A DNA stretch of 64,000 nt from Subdoligranulum variabile (GCA_004554775.1 SFKI01000001.1:155707-219706); one strand, 5' to 3'; counted from the first letter of the stretch, positions 42,510 through 51,391 are shown. The notes: generated from the letters alone by a model not told the origin. A program made the numbers and translations.

Positions 42510-43497
42510 GGTAACGTTCCGCCTGGCCCGTCTGGGCGAAGAACAGGCGATCATTGATTTTATCAATGCCAATTTTGATATGCGCCTGCCGCTGATCAAC
42601 CGGCCCGAGCTGTTCCACCACTATTACGCGGGCCGCGGCGGTGTACCGCAGTTTGCTGTGGCCGAGGATGACGGCGAGTATGTCAGTGCCGCCGGGTATA
42701 TTTTGGCCAACACCAACCGCCGCCCCGATGTATGGGTCAGCGTGTGGGTAGCGGTCAAGGGCCGCAACGGCGTAGGGCTGGAGCTGATGAACGCCCTGCC
42801 CGACCTGCTGCATGCCAACGTGCTGGCCTGCAATAATATCCGCCCCAACACCTGCACATTTTACCAGTTTTTGGGCTGGAAGGCCGAACGCCTGCCCCAC
42901 TACTACCGCCTGGGCCGCCGTAAGGATTACCAGCTTGCCAAGCCGCTGCGGTACATACTGCCCCCCGTGCAGCGCGATCTGGGGCTGGAAAAGGTCGAGG
43001 ACGCGGCCGATCTGATCCCGTTGGGGATGCCCTCCACGCCCCACACGCCGGTGAAGGACACCTGGTATCTGCGGCGGCGGTATTTCCATTATCCCTACTT
43101 CCACTATGATGTCTGGGCCGCGCGGGAGAACGGCAAGCTGCTGGCTTACGTTGTGACCCGCACCGTGACGGCCGAGGAGACCGGCTGCGTGCCGGTGGTG
43201 CGGCTGGTGGATTTTATCGGCGAAGATGCGGTACTGCCCCGGCTGGGCGGTGCGCTGGATGCCGTTTTGAACCGTGTAGGCGGCGAGTACATGGACTGCT
43301 ACAACGCCGGTATCCCCGCCGAAGTCTGGCAGGCCGCCGGGTTTACCGAGCGGCTGGAGGGCGACGGCAGCGTGATCCCGAACTATCTGACCCCGCCGCT
43401 GTTGGAAAACACCGAATACTACTACTTTACCAACAAGCCGGAAAACTTTGTGCTGTTCAAGGCCGACGGCGACCAGGACCGACCCAACCTGAAATAA
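42502..43497 (+). CDS. Unassigned protein, possible GNAT-fold acyltransferase
   Basis: The 331-residue protein has no signal or membrane segment. The N-terminal half (LARLGEEQAIIDFINANF ... VWVSVWVAVKGRNGVGLELM) looks like a GNAT core with beta strands around an acyl-CoA-binding-like G-x-G-x-G/A loop (KGRNGVGLELM). The C-terminal half may be a second, decayed GNAT copy. It starts at TTG 42502 with GGGAGG 8 bases upstream and overlaps the reductase stop. As the last gene of the ACP set, it could transfer the finished acyl chain to an acceptor, which is speculation. Confidence 0.55.
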   Translation: MSEVTFRLARLGEEQAIIDFINANFDMRLPLINRPELFHHYYAGRGGVPQFAVAEDDGEYVSAAGYILANTNRRPDVWVSVWVAVKGRNGVGLELMNALPDLLHANVLACNNIRPNTCTFYQFLGWKAERLPHYYRLGRRKDYQLAKPLRYILPPVQRDLGLEKVEDAADLIPLGMPSTPHTPVKDTWYLRRRYFHYPYFHYDVWAARENGKLLAYVVTRTVTAEETGCVPVVRLVDFIGEDAVLPRLGGALDAVLNRVGGEYMDCYNAGIPAEVWQAAGFTERLEGDGSVIPNYLTPPLLENTEYYYFTNKPENFVLFKADGDQDRPNLK

Positions 43498-43508
43498 ACG
43501 CCCTTCTC

Positions 43509-43538
43509 CCCTGCCCCATCTGGCGGCAGGGATTTTTT
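43509..43538 (+). terminator. Terminator of the ACP cluster
   Basis: CCCTGCC and GGCAGGG pair and are followed by ATTTTTT. Confidence 0.8.
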
Positions 43539-43551
43539 ATACCCGCAACGC

Positions 43552-43595
43552 AAAAAAGCAGCCTGCCCGGAAGCGAGAGGACTTCCGGGCAGGCT
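43552..43595 (-). terminator. Terminator of the dehydrogenase operon
   Basis: On the minus strand AGCCTGCCCGGAAG pairs perfectly with CTTCCGGGCAGGCT and is followed by TGCTTTTTT. Confidence 0.85.
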
Positions 43596-43637
43596 GTTGT
43601 AATGGGAGATTTATTGAGATGCGGAATTGGCTGTTAC

Positions 43638-44666
43638 TTAGTCGTCATTGCTGACACGGACAACGACCTTCATGTAGTTGCCGGGGTTCTTCTCGATATC
43701 AATGATGGTATCGGGAGCCTCGTCCATGGAGATGGTCTTGGTCAGGATCTTCATCATGTCGACCTTGCGGGTGTTGATGAGGTCAAGTGCCTCCTCAAAC
43801 TCGCCAGCGCTGGTGCGGGCACCGCGGATGTCAATTTCCTTCTTGGTGATGACATCGGTGGGCAGGCTGGTTTCCTTCTTGGGCCAGCCGGTCAGGGTAA
43901 TGCGGCCAGCGTTGGAAACCAGATCAAAGGTCTGGCGGATGGCGGGGTTAGCGCCGGAGCACTCCATGACCTGATGTGCCATCTCGCCGCCGGTGATCTC
44001 TTTCACGCGCTCAACGGGGTCCTCTTTGCCGGAGTTGATGACATACTCGATACCGAGGCTCTTGGCAAAGTCAAGGCGCTCCTGCACGAGATCGAGCAGA
44101 ATAGCGTGGGCACCGTAAGCCTGGGCGACCATACCGGCAACCAGACCGATGGGGCCTGCACCGATGATGGCGCAGTACTCGCCAGCCTGCAAGCCGCCGC
44201 GATGGATGCCGTGCAGACTGATGGTCAGAGGCTCGGCCATAGCAGCCTGCTCCCAGCTCATGCCCTCGGGAATTTTGATGAGCATGTCAGCGGGGTGGCA
44301 GTAGTACTCGGCCATGCCGCCGTCCACATGCACGCCCAGGACCTTCAGATCGGTGCAGCAGTTGGTGCGGCCGATGCGGCAGGGATAGCAGTGGCCGCAG
44401 TACAGGTACGGGTCAACCACAACGCGGTCGCCGACCTTGATGCCGTTCTTGTTGTTTTCGGGGATGGACTCGACGATACCAGCCAGCTCATGGCCGATGA
44501 CGCGGGGGTAAGAGACCAGACCATTGGTGCCGCGGAAAGCGCCGATGTCGCTGCCGCAGATACCGGCGGTGACGACCTTGATCAAAGCCTCGCCGGGTTT
44601 CGGCACGGGCTTTTCGATATCGACACAAGAAACCTTCCAGGGCTCTGCCAACTTAATAGCTTTCAT
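43638..44666 (-). CDS. Zinc-dependent alcohol/sugar-acid dehydrogenase
   Basis: The 342-residue medium-chain dehydrogenase has the catalytic zinc ligands in GICGSDIG and GHE, the structural zinc cysteines in CGHCYPCRIGRTNCC, and the NAD loop IIGAGPIGLVAGMVA. It resembles L-galactonate/L-iditol-type dehydrogenases (VLGVHVDGGMAEY). Beside a YiaK-like reductase and a YhcH protein it probably oxidises a sugar acid. AAAGGTCG precedes the ATG. It is last in the operon. Confidence 0.85.
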   Translation of the reverse strand: MKAIKLAEPWKVSCVDIEKPVPKPGEALIKVVTAGICGSDIGAFRGTNGLVSYPRVIGHELAGIVESIPENNKNGIKVGDRVVVDPYLYCGHCYPCRIGRTNCCTDLKVLGVHVDGGMAEYYCHPADMLIKIPEGMSWEQAAMAEPLTISLHGIHRGGLQAGEYCAIIGAGPIGLVAGMVAQAYGAHAILLDLVQERLDFAKSLGIEYVINSGKEDPVERVKEITGGEMAHQVMECSGANPAIRQTFDLVSNAGRITLTGWPKKETSLPTDVITKKEIDIRGARTSAGEFEEALDLINTRKVDMMKILTKTISMDEAPDTIIDIEKNPGNYMKVVVRVSNDD

Positions 44667-44726
44667 GATGAAATAACGACCTTTCTATAATTTCTGTTAC
44701 AAAAGCGATGGATACAAAAAGTAAGA

Positions 44727-45176
44727 TCAGACCTTGACCTTAACAACAACTTTGCGGACAAACTCCGGCTCGCCAGCGGCGCAGCGGGGCTTGTGGGCAT
44801 CCTCGGGGGCAACGACGATCATGTCGCCGGGCAGCAACAGCACAGTGCCGCTCATGGCGGGCTCCTCGTAGAACTTCAGGTCGTTCTCGGGGTGGTCCTC
44901 TTTCAGAACCAGGCCGTCGCGCTTGCAGACGCCGAACTGCTCCTTGCCGGAGATGACGTACTGGATGTCGAAGAACTTATCGTGGGTCTCGAAGGAGCCT
45001 TCGCTGGCGGGGAAGGTGGTGTACTCCTGCACGTTGGCGGTCACGCCTTCGCAGATGGGGTAGCTGCCGGCGGGGGTGTTGTTCAGGTCGGTCTCGGCCA
45101 GCCACTTGTAGGCAGCCTGGAACTTATCGTCAAGATAGTTGTACTTGGTAGCCAGAGAAATGGGTGCAAAATACAT
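44727..45176 (-). CDS. YhcH/YjgK/YiaL-family protein
   Basis: The 149-residue beta-sandwich protein carries the family core HDKFFDIQYVISGKEQFGV and MIVVAPEDAHKPRCA, with histidines that bind metal. Members (YiaL, TabA) associate with sugar-acid and sialic acid catabolism and may act as anomerases or epimerases. AAAGGAGCG precedes the ATG at 45176; a longer ORF from 45380 overlaps the reductase gene and is rejected. Confidence 0.85.
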   Translation of the reverse strand: MYFAPISLATKYNYLDDKFQAAYKWLAETDLNNTPAGSYPICEGVTANVQEYTTFPASEGSFETHDKFFDIQYVISGKEQFGVCKRDGLVLKEDHPENDLKFYEEPAMSGTVLLLPGDMIVVAPEDAHKPRCAAGEPEFVRKVVVKVKV

Positions 45177-45240
45177 AATAAACGCTCCTTTGTTTTGCTC
45201 CATATAATAAGGTAGGAAGTTGCACTTGCGGGGGGAAGAA

Positions 45241-46323
45241 TTACTTCTTCTCCTCCTGCATGTTGTCGAGGATGCAGGCGCTGGCGATGTCCTTGGTCTC
45301 CATCTTGCCAGCGGCCAGATCCAGGCACTGCTGCCAGACCTGCTCGTCAACAACAACGCCCTCGGCCAAGTTGCGGGCACGGGTAGCAGCGGTGCGCTCG
45401 CCCGGGCAGGTGACGTGGCCGCCCTCTTTCTCGGGGGTGGTGGAGTCAGCAGCAGCTACGCGGTCATCAAACTTAGCCTGGATCTCTTCTTCCTCGCCGA
45501 ACAGGTACGGATCATAGGCGATGAAGATCTGGCAGCAGCCAGTGCAGCTGCCATGGCCCTCGCGGTCCAGATCAGCGCCGGTCTTGCCGTTTGCCATAGC
45601 AGCAGCGGCCAGATCAAGGGCGATGGCCATGCCGGAGCCCTTCCAGTAACCGGTGGGCAGGATGCGGCCGGAAGCTTCGATGGCACCGGGATCGCTGGTC
45701 AGGTTGCCGTCCTTATCGAAGCCGCCGGGGAAGGGCAGCTGCTTACCGGCCAGACGGTAAACGCCCAGCTTGCCGTAAGCGTACTGGCTCATGGCCATAT
45801 CCAGGACGATGGGGCCGCTCTTACGAGGGATGGCGATGCAGAACGGGTTGTTGCCGACGCCGGGGACCTTAGAGCCCCACATGGGCATGCAGCTTTCGGT
45901 ATTGGTCCAGCTGATGCCGATGAAGCCGGCCTGTGCAGCCTGCCAGGCGTAGGAGCCGCCGCGCATCCAGTGGGTGGTGTTCTTCAGGGCAACGCAGCCG
46001 ATGCCATGCTCTTTGGCCAGGGCGACAGCGCGGTCCATGCAGAAGGTGGCGTTCAGCACGCCGATGCCCAGGTGGCCGTCGTAGTTTTCGACAGCGCCCT
46101 TGGCGCCGACCAGTTCGGGCTCGGCGTTGATATCGACCCAGCCCTTCTGGACATACTCAGCAAAGCGGGGCACGCGGTTCAGACCGTGGCTCTCGATGCC
46201 TTCGAGGCTGCTCTCGGTATGGATCTCAGCGCACTGCTCTGCCTTCTCCGGGGTAAGGCCCAGGTTCAGGAACGCCTGCTTGACGGTAGATTTGACGGTT
46301 TCGTAAGGTACGCGAATACTCAT
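45241..46323 (-). CDS. 2,3-diketo-L-gulonate reductase-like (YiaK/Ldh family)
   Basis: This 360-residue NAD(P)-dependent reductase belongs to the malate/L-sulfolactate/diketogulonate family. Diagnostic segments are ESSLEGIESHGLNRVPRF (active-site His), TTHWMRGGSYAW and WGSKVPGVGNNPFCIAIPRK. YiaK-like enzymes reduce 2,3-diketo-L-gulonate. It is the first gene of the operon, opposite a GntR regulator, with palindromic operators between them. AAAGGAGAG precedes the ATG. Confidence 0.85.
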   Translation of the reverse strand: MSIRVPYETVKSTVKQAFLNLGLTPEKAEQCAEIHTESSLEGIESHGLNRVPRFAEYVQKGWVDINAEPELVGAKGAVENYDGHLGIGVLNATFCMDRAVALAKEHGIGCVALKNTTHWMRGGSYAWQAAQAGFIGISWTNTESCMPMWGSKVPGVGNNPFCIAIPRKSGPIVLDMAMSQYAYGKLGVYRLAGKQLPFPGGFDKDGNLTSDPGAIEASGRILPTGYWKGSGMAIALDLAAAAMANGKTGADLDREGHGSCTGCCQIFIAYDPYLFGEEEEIQAKFDDRVAAADSTTPEKEGGHVTCPGERTAATRARNLAEGVVVDEQVWQQCLDLAAGKMETKDIASACILDNMQEEKK

Positions 46324-46396
46324 GTTTAGTCTCTCCTTTTTGATCAGTGCGGTGTTTTTTCAGTTCTTATCGTGTTTTGCTTCGCCGGATGTTTTA

Positions 46397-46408
46397 CTGA
46401 TATATCAG
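46397..46408. promoter_or_regulatory. GntR operator-like palindrome 1
   Basis: CTGATATATCAG is a perfect 12-base palindrome, 74 bases upstream of the YiaK-like start, with a related one at 46540 next to the regulator. Confidence 0.7.
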
Positions 46409-46520
46409 CTCATCCGTTGGTAATATCAGCATAGCACAGCCAAAACAGAATTGCAATTGGTGTTTTTACCAGATTTTGCCCCTATATTTTGCGGTTTTGC
46501 ACAAAGTTTTGCCAAATGGC

Positions 46521-46551
46521 TTGCATGTTAGATTTTTAACTGATATATTAG
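46521..46551 (+). promoter_or_regulatory. Promoter of the GntR gene overlapping operator 2
   Basis: TTGCAT (46521-46526) and TATATT (46544-46549) are 17 bases apart. The -10 box lies inside CTGATATATTAG (46540-46551), which differs by one base from palindrome 1. Bound regulator would block its own promoter. Confidence 0.65.
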
Positions 46552-46595
46552 TAAAAAGACAATATGGCATCCATGCCAGGTAAGGAGGGTTTGCA

Positions 46596-47309
46596 ATGGA
46601 TCTGCTGATTCCCCAGCCATACCCCAAAGAGAGCAACCGCGAGTACGCCTGCCGCGTGCTGCGCATGAATATCATGACATTCCGCTTAAAGCCCGGCGAA
46701 CCACTGAGCGAGATCGAGCTGGCAAAGCTGCTCCAGATGAGCCGCACCCCCGTGCACGAGGCCATCACTACGCTGCACAATGACTGGCTGATCGAGATTT
46801 TCCCCCAGCGGGGCACCCAGGTCAGCCGCATTGACCCGGCCCTTGTGAAAGAGGGGTACTCAACCCGGCTTTTGCTGGAAAGTGCCTTATTAAAGGATGT
46901 TGCCGGCAAGATCGGCCGCAGCCAGGTACAGGAGCTATTAGACTGCATGCGCCGCCAGGAAAGCCTGCGCACCCGCATGCCGGACGCCGTAGACGAGTTC
47001 ATCCATCTGGACGATGAGTTTCATCGGCTGATGTACTATTTCGGCGGGCGCAGCCACACCTGGCTTGCCATCCGCGGGCTGGTATCGCACTACGACCGGC
47101 TGCGTTATCTGGATGCGCTGGAGGGCGACTGCGATTACGACCGCGTGACCCGCCAGCACCGGGAATTTTGCGATTACCTGCTGATGGGCCTGCCGGACGA
47201 CGTGCAGCCGGAGGTGAAGATCAGCGAACACCTGACCAGCTTCAGGGGCAATCTGATGGAAAAGATTGAGCGCTACCCCGGCTATTTTACGATTGACAGC
47301 GTCGTATAA
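46596..47309 (+). CDS. GntR-family (FCD-type) transcriptional regulator 1
   Basis: The 237-residue protein has an N-terminal winged helix-turn-helix (PLSEIELAKLLQMSRTPVHEAITTLHNDWLIEIFPQRGTQVSRI) and an all-helical FCD ligand domain with metal-type histidines (LDDEFHRLMYY). It likely senses a sugar acid and represses the divergent dehydrogenase operon through the CTGATATATCAG sites. It shares FPQRGTQV with regulator 3 (52591). AAGGAGGG precedes the ATG. Confidence 0.9.
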   Translation: MDLLIPQPYPKESNREYACRVLRMNIMTFRLKPGEPLSEIELAKLLQMSRTPVHEAITTLHNDWLIEIFPQRGTQVSRIDPALVKEGYSTRLLLESALLKDVAGKIGRSQVQELLDCMRRQESLRTRMPDAVDEFIHLDDEFHRLMYYFGGRSHTWLAIRGLVSHYDRLRYLDALEGDCDYDRVTRQHREFCDYLLMGLPDDVQPEVKISEHLTSFRGNLMEKIERYPGYFTIDSVV

Positions 47310-47320
47310 GTAAAAAGCAA

Positions 47321-47363
47321 ACTGCCGCACAGCTTTGTTGCCAAAGCCGTGCGGCAGTTTTTT
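47321..47363. terminator. Convergent terminator
   Basis: ACTGCCGCACAGCTTTG and CAAAGCCGTGCGGCAGT form a long stem (one mismatch) followed by TTTTTT on plus and TTTGC on minus. It ends GntR gene 1 and the M28 peptidase gene. Confidence 0.85.
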
Positions 47364-47422
47364 ATCTGAACATGCAATTACAGGGGCGCTCCCCTGCTGT
47401 GCGGGCTGAGTCAGAAAGATGT

Positions 47423-48247
47423 TCAGAAGATGCCGAACAGCTTTTTGGCTGGGGGCGGGGTGGTCATGGAATCCAGCAGGTAGTCGTACAGCATTTGCAT
47501 AGCCTCGGGCTGGACCCACTTGACGGCATCGCGGAAGCCGCCGTGCATGGTGGAAGAAACCTCCATCTCGCCAAGCATCGCCTTAAACTCAGGCGTGCGT
47601 CCCAACAGGCCCATGCCCTGTGCGGCCATGGCCGTCAGGTATTTGGTGTCCCATTTGGGCATTACGGCCAGGCTGACCACCGGCTGGCGGCGGGTCGTAA
47701 AGCAGACGTTGTCCCCCTCGGGCATATACTTGACCAGCTCGGCATGGTGGGCGGCCAGCCGTTCTTTCGCACAGAACGGACGGGCCCCGGCGCGGTTCTC
47801 GCTGCCGCGTGCGTAGACGGCGATGGTATCGCCGTAGCCGCACATATCCAGGTTGACCACGCAGCTTACCTCACGGGTACGGCCCTCTTCAAACAGCTTG
47901 GCACCGCTGTGGCCGGATTCCTCGCCATCGAAAAAGGCGATCGTGGCTGGGATCTTACGCTGCTGCAATTCTTTTGCCAGGGCGATCAGGATGCAGACGC
48001 CTGCGGCATTATCATTTGCGCCGGTGCTGCCGGGGTGTGCGTCGTAATGGGCGCAGAGCAGTGGGCCTTTGTCGTCCTTGTCTGCCGTGTACAGCAAGTA
48101 GTTGCGGGCAGCTTTATGGTGCTCGTCCGCTTCCTGTTCCTGGAGCTCCGGGGTCAAGCTCTCAGCAGCAAGCACGGCTTCCAGTGCAGCGCGACGGGCC
48201 TGCGGGTCAGCCTGGGCCAACTCGGCCAGATGTTTTTCGATTTCCAC
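47423..48247 (-). CDS. M28-family metallopeptidase
   Basis: The 274-residue zinc aminopeptidase-like protein has metal and catalytic residues in CAHYDAHPGSTGANDNAAGV (H-x-D, bridging D), FFDGEESGHSG (E-E) and VNLDMCGYGD. There is no signal peptide, so it is cytoplasmic. As the last gene of a carbohydrate-like operon it may hydrolyse an amide or peptide part of the substrate. The start is GTG at 48247 with AAAGGAA upstream. Confidence 0.85.
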   Translation of the reverse strand: MEIEKHLAELAQADPQARRAALEAVLAAESLTPELQEQEADEHHKAARNYLLYTADKDDKGPLLCAHYDAHPGSTGANDNAAGVCILIALAKELQQRKIPATIAFFDGEESGHSGAKLFEEGRTREVSCVVNLDMCGYGDTIAVYARGSENRAGARPFCAKERLAAHHAELVKYMPEGDNVCFTTRRQPVVSLAVMPKWDTKYLTAMAAQGMGLLGRTPEFKAMLGEMEVSSTMHGGFRDAVKWVQPEAMQMLYDYLLDSMTTPPPAKKLFGIF

Positions 48248-48268
48248 GGCGGTTCCTTTCTGGTCAGG

Positions 48269-48751
48269 TCACAGGCAGGTATCCAGCGCGACCTTGATAA
48301 CGATTTTACGGATCTTTGCAGGCTCCCCTACCTGGATGGCCGGGATGTGTACATCCCACGGGAAGAACATGGCGTAGCTGCCGGGCTGCATCTCGATGAC
48401 ACCCTCGCGGGCGTTCGGGTTATTTTTGTAGAAGCAGATATCGCGCGGGGTATCCAGCAGGTTTTCGTCGACCTCGTTGTCGCCCAGGTCGGGATACCAG
48501 CCGATGCGCTCGGGGCCGCCTGCGGCCAGGAACTGCACGTCGATGTACTTGCGGTGGCACTCAGGGCGCAGGGTTTCGCGTGCGCCGGTGGACTGGTCGA
48601 TGACCTGCAAGATCATCTTGTCGCCGTCCAGTTCGAATTTGCCGGGCTCATGCGCAGCCAGGTCATTGTCCTTCAGGAACTGCACGGCACGCTGCAACGG
48701 CTCGGGCAGGATGGCCAGGTTGCTTTTTTCATGGATGTTGCCAGAAATCAT
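48269..48751 (-). CDS. YhcH/YjgK/YiaL-family protein, second copy
   Basis: The 160-residue protein carries the family features ECHRKYIDVQFLAAGGPERIGWYP and YAMFFPWDVHIPAIQ. It is only distantly similar to the copy at 44727. Having two such proteins in linked operons suggests two related sugar-acid steps. GTAAGGAGAG precedes the ATG. Confidence 0.85.
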   Translation of the reverse strand: MISGNIHEKSNLAILPEPLQRAVQFLKDNDLAAHEPGKFELDGDKMILQVIDQSTGARETLRPECHRKYIDVQFLAAGGPERIGWYPDLGDNEVDENLLDTPRDICFYKNNPNAREGVIEMQPGSYAMFFPWDVHIPAIQVGEPAKIRKIVIKVALDTCL

Positions 48752-48775
48752 AAATTTGCTCTCCTTACACAGAAA

Positions 48776-49558
48776 TTACTGCATGGAGGTCACGCCGCCA
48801 TCTACTTTGAGGGTCACGCCGGTGATAAACTCGGACCCTTCGGAGCAGAGGAAGAGGGCTGCGGCAGCCATGTCTTTGCCGGTACCCAGACGGCCGTACG
48901 GGATGCGCTTGACCAGCGAGTTATAGAACTCGGGGTTGGCAAGGCGGTCGGCGTTGATGGGGGTAACGACAAAGGTCGGGGCGATGGCGTTGACCGAGAT
49001 GCCGAACTTGGCCCACTCGCAGGCCAGCTGGGAAGTGTACATATTGATAGCACCCTTGCTGGCGCAGTAGGCGGTGTAGTCGCGGTCCGTGCCGAGGAAC
49101 GCCTTGGCGGAGGACAGGTTGACGATGCGGCCCTTGTGGGCAGGGATCATCCAGCGCTTGCCGCACATCTTGCTGACGTTGTGGGTGCCCAGAACGTTCA
49201 GTGACATGACCTTATTGAACGAAGCAGCGTCGAAATCCTCAGCATGTTTGAGGATGTTCATACCGGCACTGTTGACCAGCATCGTGACGGGGCCGAGCTC
49301 TTTCTCGATGATATCGCCCATCTTCTCAACATCTTCCTCTTTGGTGATGTCGCAGTAAACGGGCAGATAGCGGCGGCCCTCTTTCTCGGCCAGTTCGGCC
49401 AGGTCGGGGGCGCTTTCGGGATGGCGGCTGCAAACAGCAACGTCCACACCGTTCTGCAAAAAAGCCTCGGCAATGGCATGGCCCAGGCCGCTGGTGCCGC
49501 CAGTGACCAGTGCCACCTTGCCGATGGGGTCAAACAGGTTCTTCATCGGACCTTCCAT
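48776..49558 (-). CDS. Short-chain dehydrogenase (gluconate 5-dehydrogenase-like)
   Basis: The 260-residue Rossmann protein has VTGGTSGLGHAIAEA (cofactor loop), NSAGMN and YTAYCASKGA (Y-x3-K). The full match to SDR and the FITGVTLKVDGGVTS end are typical of gluconate 5-dehydrogenase or related sugar-acid enzymes. The start at 49558 has GGAGAAG upstream, right after a terminator-like hairpin (49581-49612) that separates it from the cyclase gene. Confidence 0.88.
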   Translation of the reverse strand: MEGPMKNLFDPIGKVALVTGGTSGLGHAIAEAFLQNGVDVAVCSRHPESAPDLAELAEKEGRRYLPVYCDITKEEDVEKMGDIIEKELGPVTMLVNSAGMNILKHAEDFDAASFNKVMSLNVLGTHNVSKMCGKRWMIPAHKGRIVNLSSAKAFLGTDRDYTAYCASKGAINMYTSQLACEWAKFGISVNAIAPTFVVTPINADRLANPEFYNSLVKRIPYGRLGTGKDMAAAALFLCSEGSEFITGVTLKVDGGVTSMQ

Positions 49559-49580
49559 TTTCTTCTTCTCCTTTTTTCAG

Positions 49581-49612
49581 AAAAAGGCTTCCCCCGCAGA
49601 GGGGAAGCCTTT
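49581..49612 (-). terminator. Intra-operon terminator or attenuator
   Basis: On the minus strand AAAGGCTTCCCC and GGGGAAGCCTTT pair around a small loop and are followed by TTC. It lies between the cyclase gene and the dehydrogenase gene of the same strand. Confidence 0.7.
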
Positions 49613-49625
49613 GGGCAGATCTAGC

Positions 49626-50381
49626 TTAGCGGGTGAAGCCGGGCAGACCTTCGATCGCGTAAACGCGGGTCGGGCAGGAATCCAGGCCGATAATGTTCAT
49701 CGGAGCATAACTGATGAAGAAGGTATCGGTCTTGAGCAGCTCCAGGTTGCACAGAACTTCCAGGAAGGTGCAGTTCTGGGCCATCAGGATATCGTGGAAA
49801 GGCTTGACGTTGCGGACATCACCCTCGATGGCAACGCCATCGCCGAAGCCAACGCACTGGACCTTGTGGTCAGCCAGCCACTGAGCCATCTCGGCGCCGA
49901 CCTGCAAACGGTGGTCGGTGGGGCCGCCGGTCAGGCTGGTGAAGGGAGGGATCTTGTGGGGGCTGTCCAGGATGACGGTGTCGCCGGGCTGGACGCGGTC
50001 GCCGATTGCAGCTTCCAGGTCAGCAGCGGTGATCTGATGATCCTCGGGCAGATCCAGCACGCAGTAGATACCGCGGCCCATGAACTGATCCAGGGGCAGC
50101 TCAGCAACGCTGGGCCAGTTGGAATCATGGTGATAGGGGCACTCGCAGTGGGTCCCCAGATGGCTGCCGATGTCCACGTTGGTGTGGAAGTCAGGCACGT
50201 CACCGCCGGTGTTGAAGCGCCACAGGTTGCAGCGGCGGCTCTCAGTGTAAGGATCAACACACTTGCTCAGATCGACAATGTGCAGATTGCCCTTCATGTA
50301 CTCCTTCGGGGGCAGCTGGTCCGCAGGAACGGCTTTCGGTTTGCCAGCAACCCAATCGTAAGTCAAAGGCTGTTCAGACAT
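49626..50381 (-). CDS. Cyclase-family metal-dependent hydrolase
   Basis: The 251-residue protein belongs to the putative cyclase/kynurenine formamidase-like family. The metal motif H-x-G-T-H-x3-P-x-H is present as HLGTHCECPYH. Such enzymes hydrolyse amide, lactam or lactone bonds, for example N-formylkynurenine or isatin. AAGGAGG precedes the ATG at 50381. The neighbours are a ketopantoate-reductase-like enzyme and a dehydrogenase. Confidence 0.85.
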   Translation of the reverse strand: MSEQPLTYDWVAGKPKAVPADQLPPKEYMKGNLHIVDLSKCVDPYTESRRCNLWRFNTGGDVPDFHTNVDIGSHLGTHCECPYHHDSNWPSVAELPLDQFMGRGIYCVLDLPEDHQITAADLEAAIGDRVQPGDTVILDSPHKIPPFTSLTGGPTDHRLQVGAEMAQWLADHKVQCVGFGDGVAIEGDVRNVKPFHDILMAQNCTFLEVLCNLELLKTDTFFISYAPMNIIGLDSCPTRVYAIEGLPGFTR

Positions 50382-50473
50382 AGGGAAAATCCTCCTTATA
50401 ATAAAGTACATTTATCTTCTAAGGTGCCCGGGTTCCGTGCACCTTGAAGTACAAAGGAATGTTGCGCCCGGCA

Positions 50474-51391
50474 TCATGCCTTGGGGCGACCCTCCATGGC
50501 GTGGATCAGCTCGACGAGGAACTCATGGCTCGGGGTCGGCACGCCAGCCTTTTTACCGGCGCGGACAACACTGCCGCTGATGGTATCGACCTCGCTGCGG
50601 CGGCCGTCGCGCAGGTCAGCGTAAATGCTGGTCAGGCCGTTGGGGGACTTATCGCAGACAGCCTTGACTTCGGCGACCTTCTCGTCGTAGTCAAACTCCA
50701 TGCCAAGGCCCGCAGCAGCGTCCACGGCCTCGCGGATGAGCTTGCAGCAGAGGTTCCAGGCATGCTCGTTGGCGGAGATGTAGCCCAGGGGCACCTGCAA
50801 AGCACCGGTCAGCGCACTGGCGGAAACGTTGGTGAACAGCTTGTTCCAGATCATCTTCTGGACGCCGTCGGAAACATCCGCATCAAGGCCGCAGGCGGTG
50901 AAAGCATCGGCAAACTTCTGCAGACGGTCAGCACTGCCGACAACGCAGCCCATATGGGTCATACCGCTGCCGCCGTGCTTGGTGACACCCAGACCGGCCA
51001 CGCTGGCGTTGTGCTGCGTGGTGCCGATGATGATATGCTCCTGCGGAACGAACTTGCCCAGCAGATCTTCGTGACCGCTGCCGTTCTGCAAGGTCATCAG
51101 GTAGGTATCGGGGCCGATGATGCCCTTATTGTTGTTCAGGGCACTCTCGCTGAACATAGCCTTGACAAAGACGATGATCAGGTCAACAGGCTCCATGCCC
51201 TCGGTAGAAAGGACCGCATGAGGATGGAAAATGTTGGAGGTTCCGTCCGGTTCCTGGACTTCCAGCCCCTGGGCGTTCACCTTTTCCACCAGTGCGGCGT
51301 TTACATCGATCACGGTCACTTCGTTGTGGCGGCTCAGGTATGAGCTGTACAGCCCGCCCATGGCGCCGGAACCAAGAACTGCGATTTTCAT
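50474..51391 (-). CDS. Ketopantoate reductase-family (PanE/ApbA) enzyme
   Basis: The 305-residue NADP-dependent reductase has MKIAVLGSGAMGGLYSSYLS (cofactor loop) and the C-terminal domain with the catalytic Lys in WNKLFTNVSASALTGAL and the glutamate near RRSEVDTISG. In this catabolic operon it more likely reduces a 2-keto acid product than makes pantoate. AAGGAG precedes the ATG at 51391; the longer frame to 51451 is not used. Confidence 0.88.
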   Translation of the reverse strand: MKIAVLGSGAMGGLYSSYLSRHNEVTVIDVNAALVEKVNAQGLEVQEPDGTSNIFHPHAVLSTEGMEPVDLIIVFVKAMFSESALNNNKGIIGPDTYLMTLQNGSGHEDLLGKFVPQEHIIIGTTQHNASVAGLGVTKHGGSGMTHMGCVVGSADRLQKFADAFTACGLDADVSDGVQKMIWNKLFTNVSASALTGALQVPLGYISANEHAWNLCCKLIREAVDAAAGLGMEFDYDEKVAEVKAVCDKSPNGLTSIYADLRDGRRSEVDTISGSVVRAGKKAGVPTPSHEFLVELIHAMEGRPKA

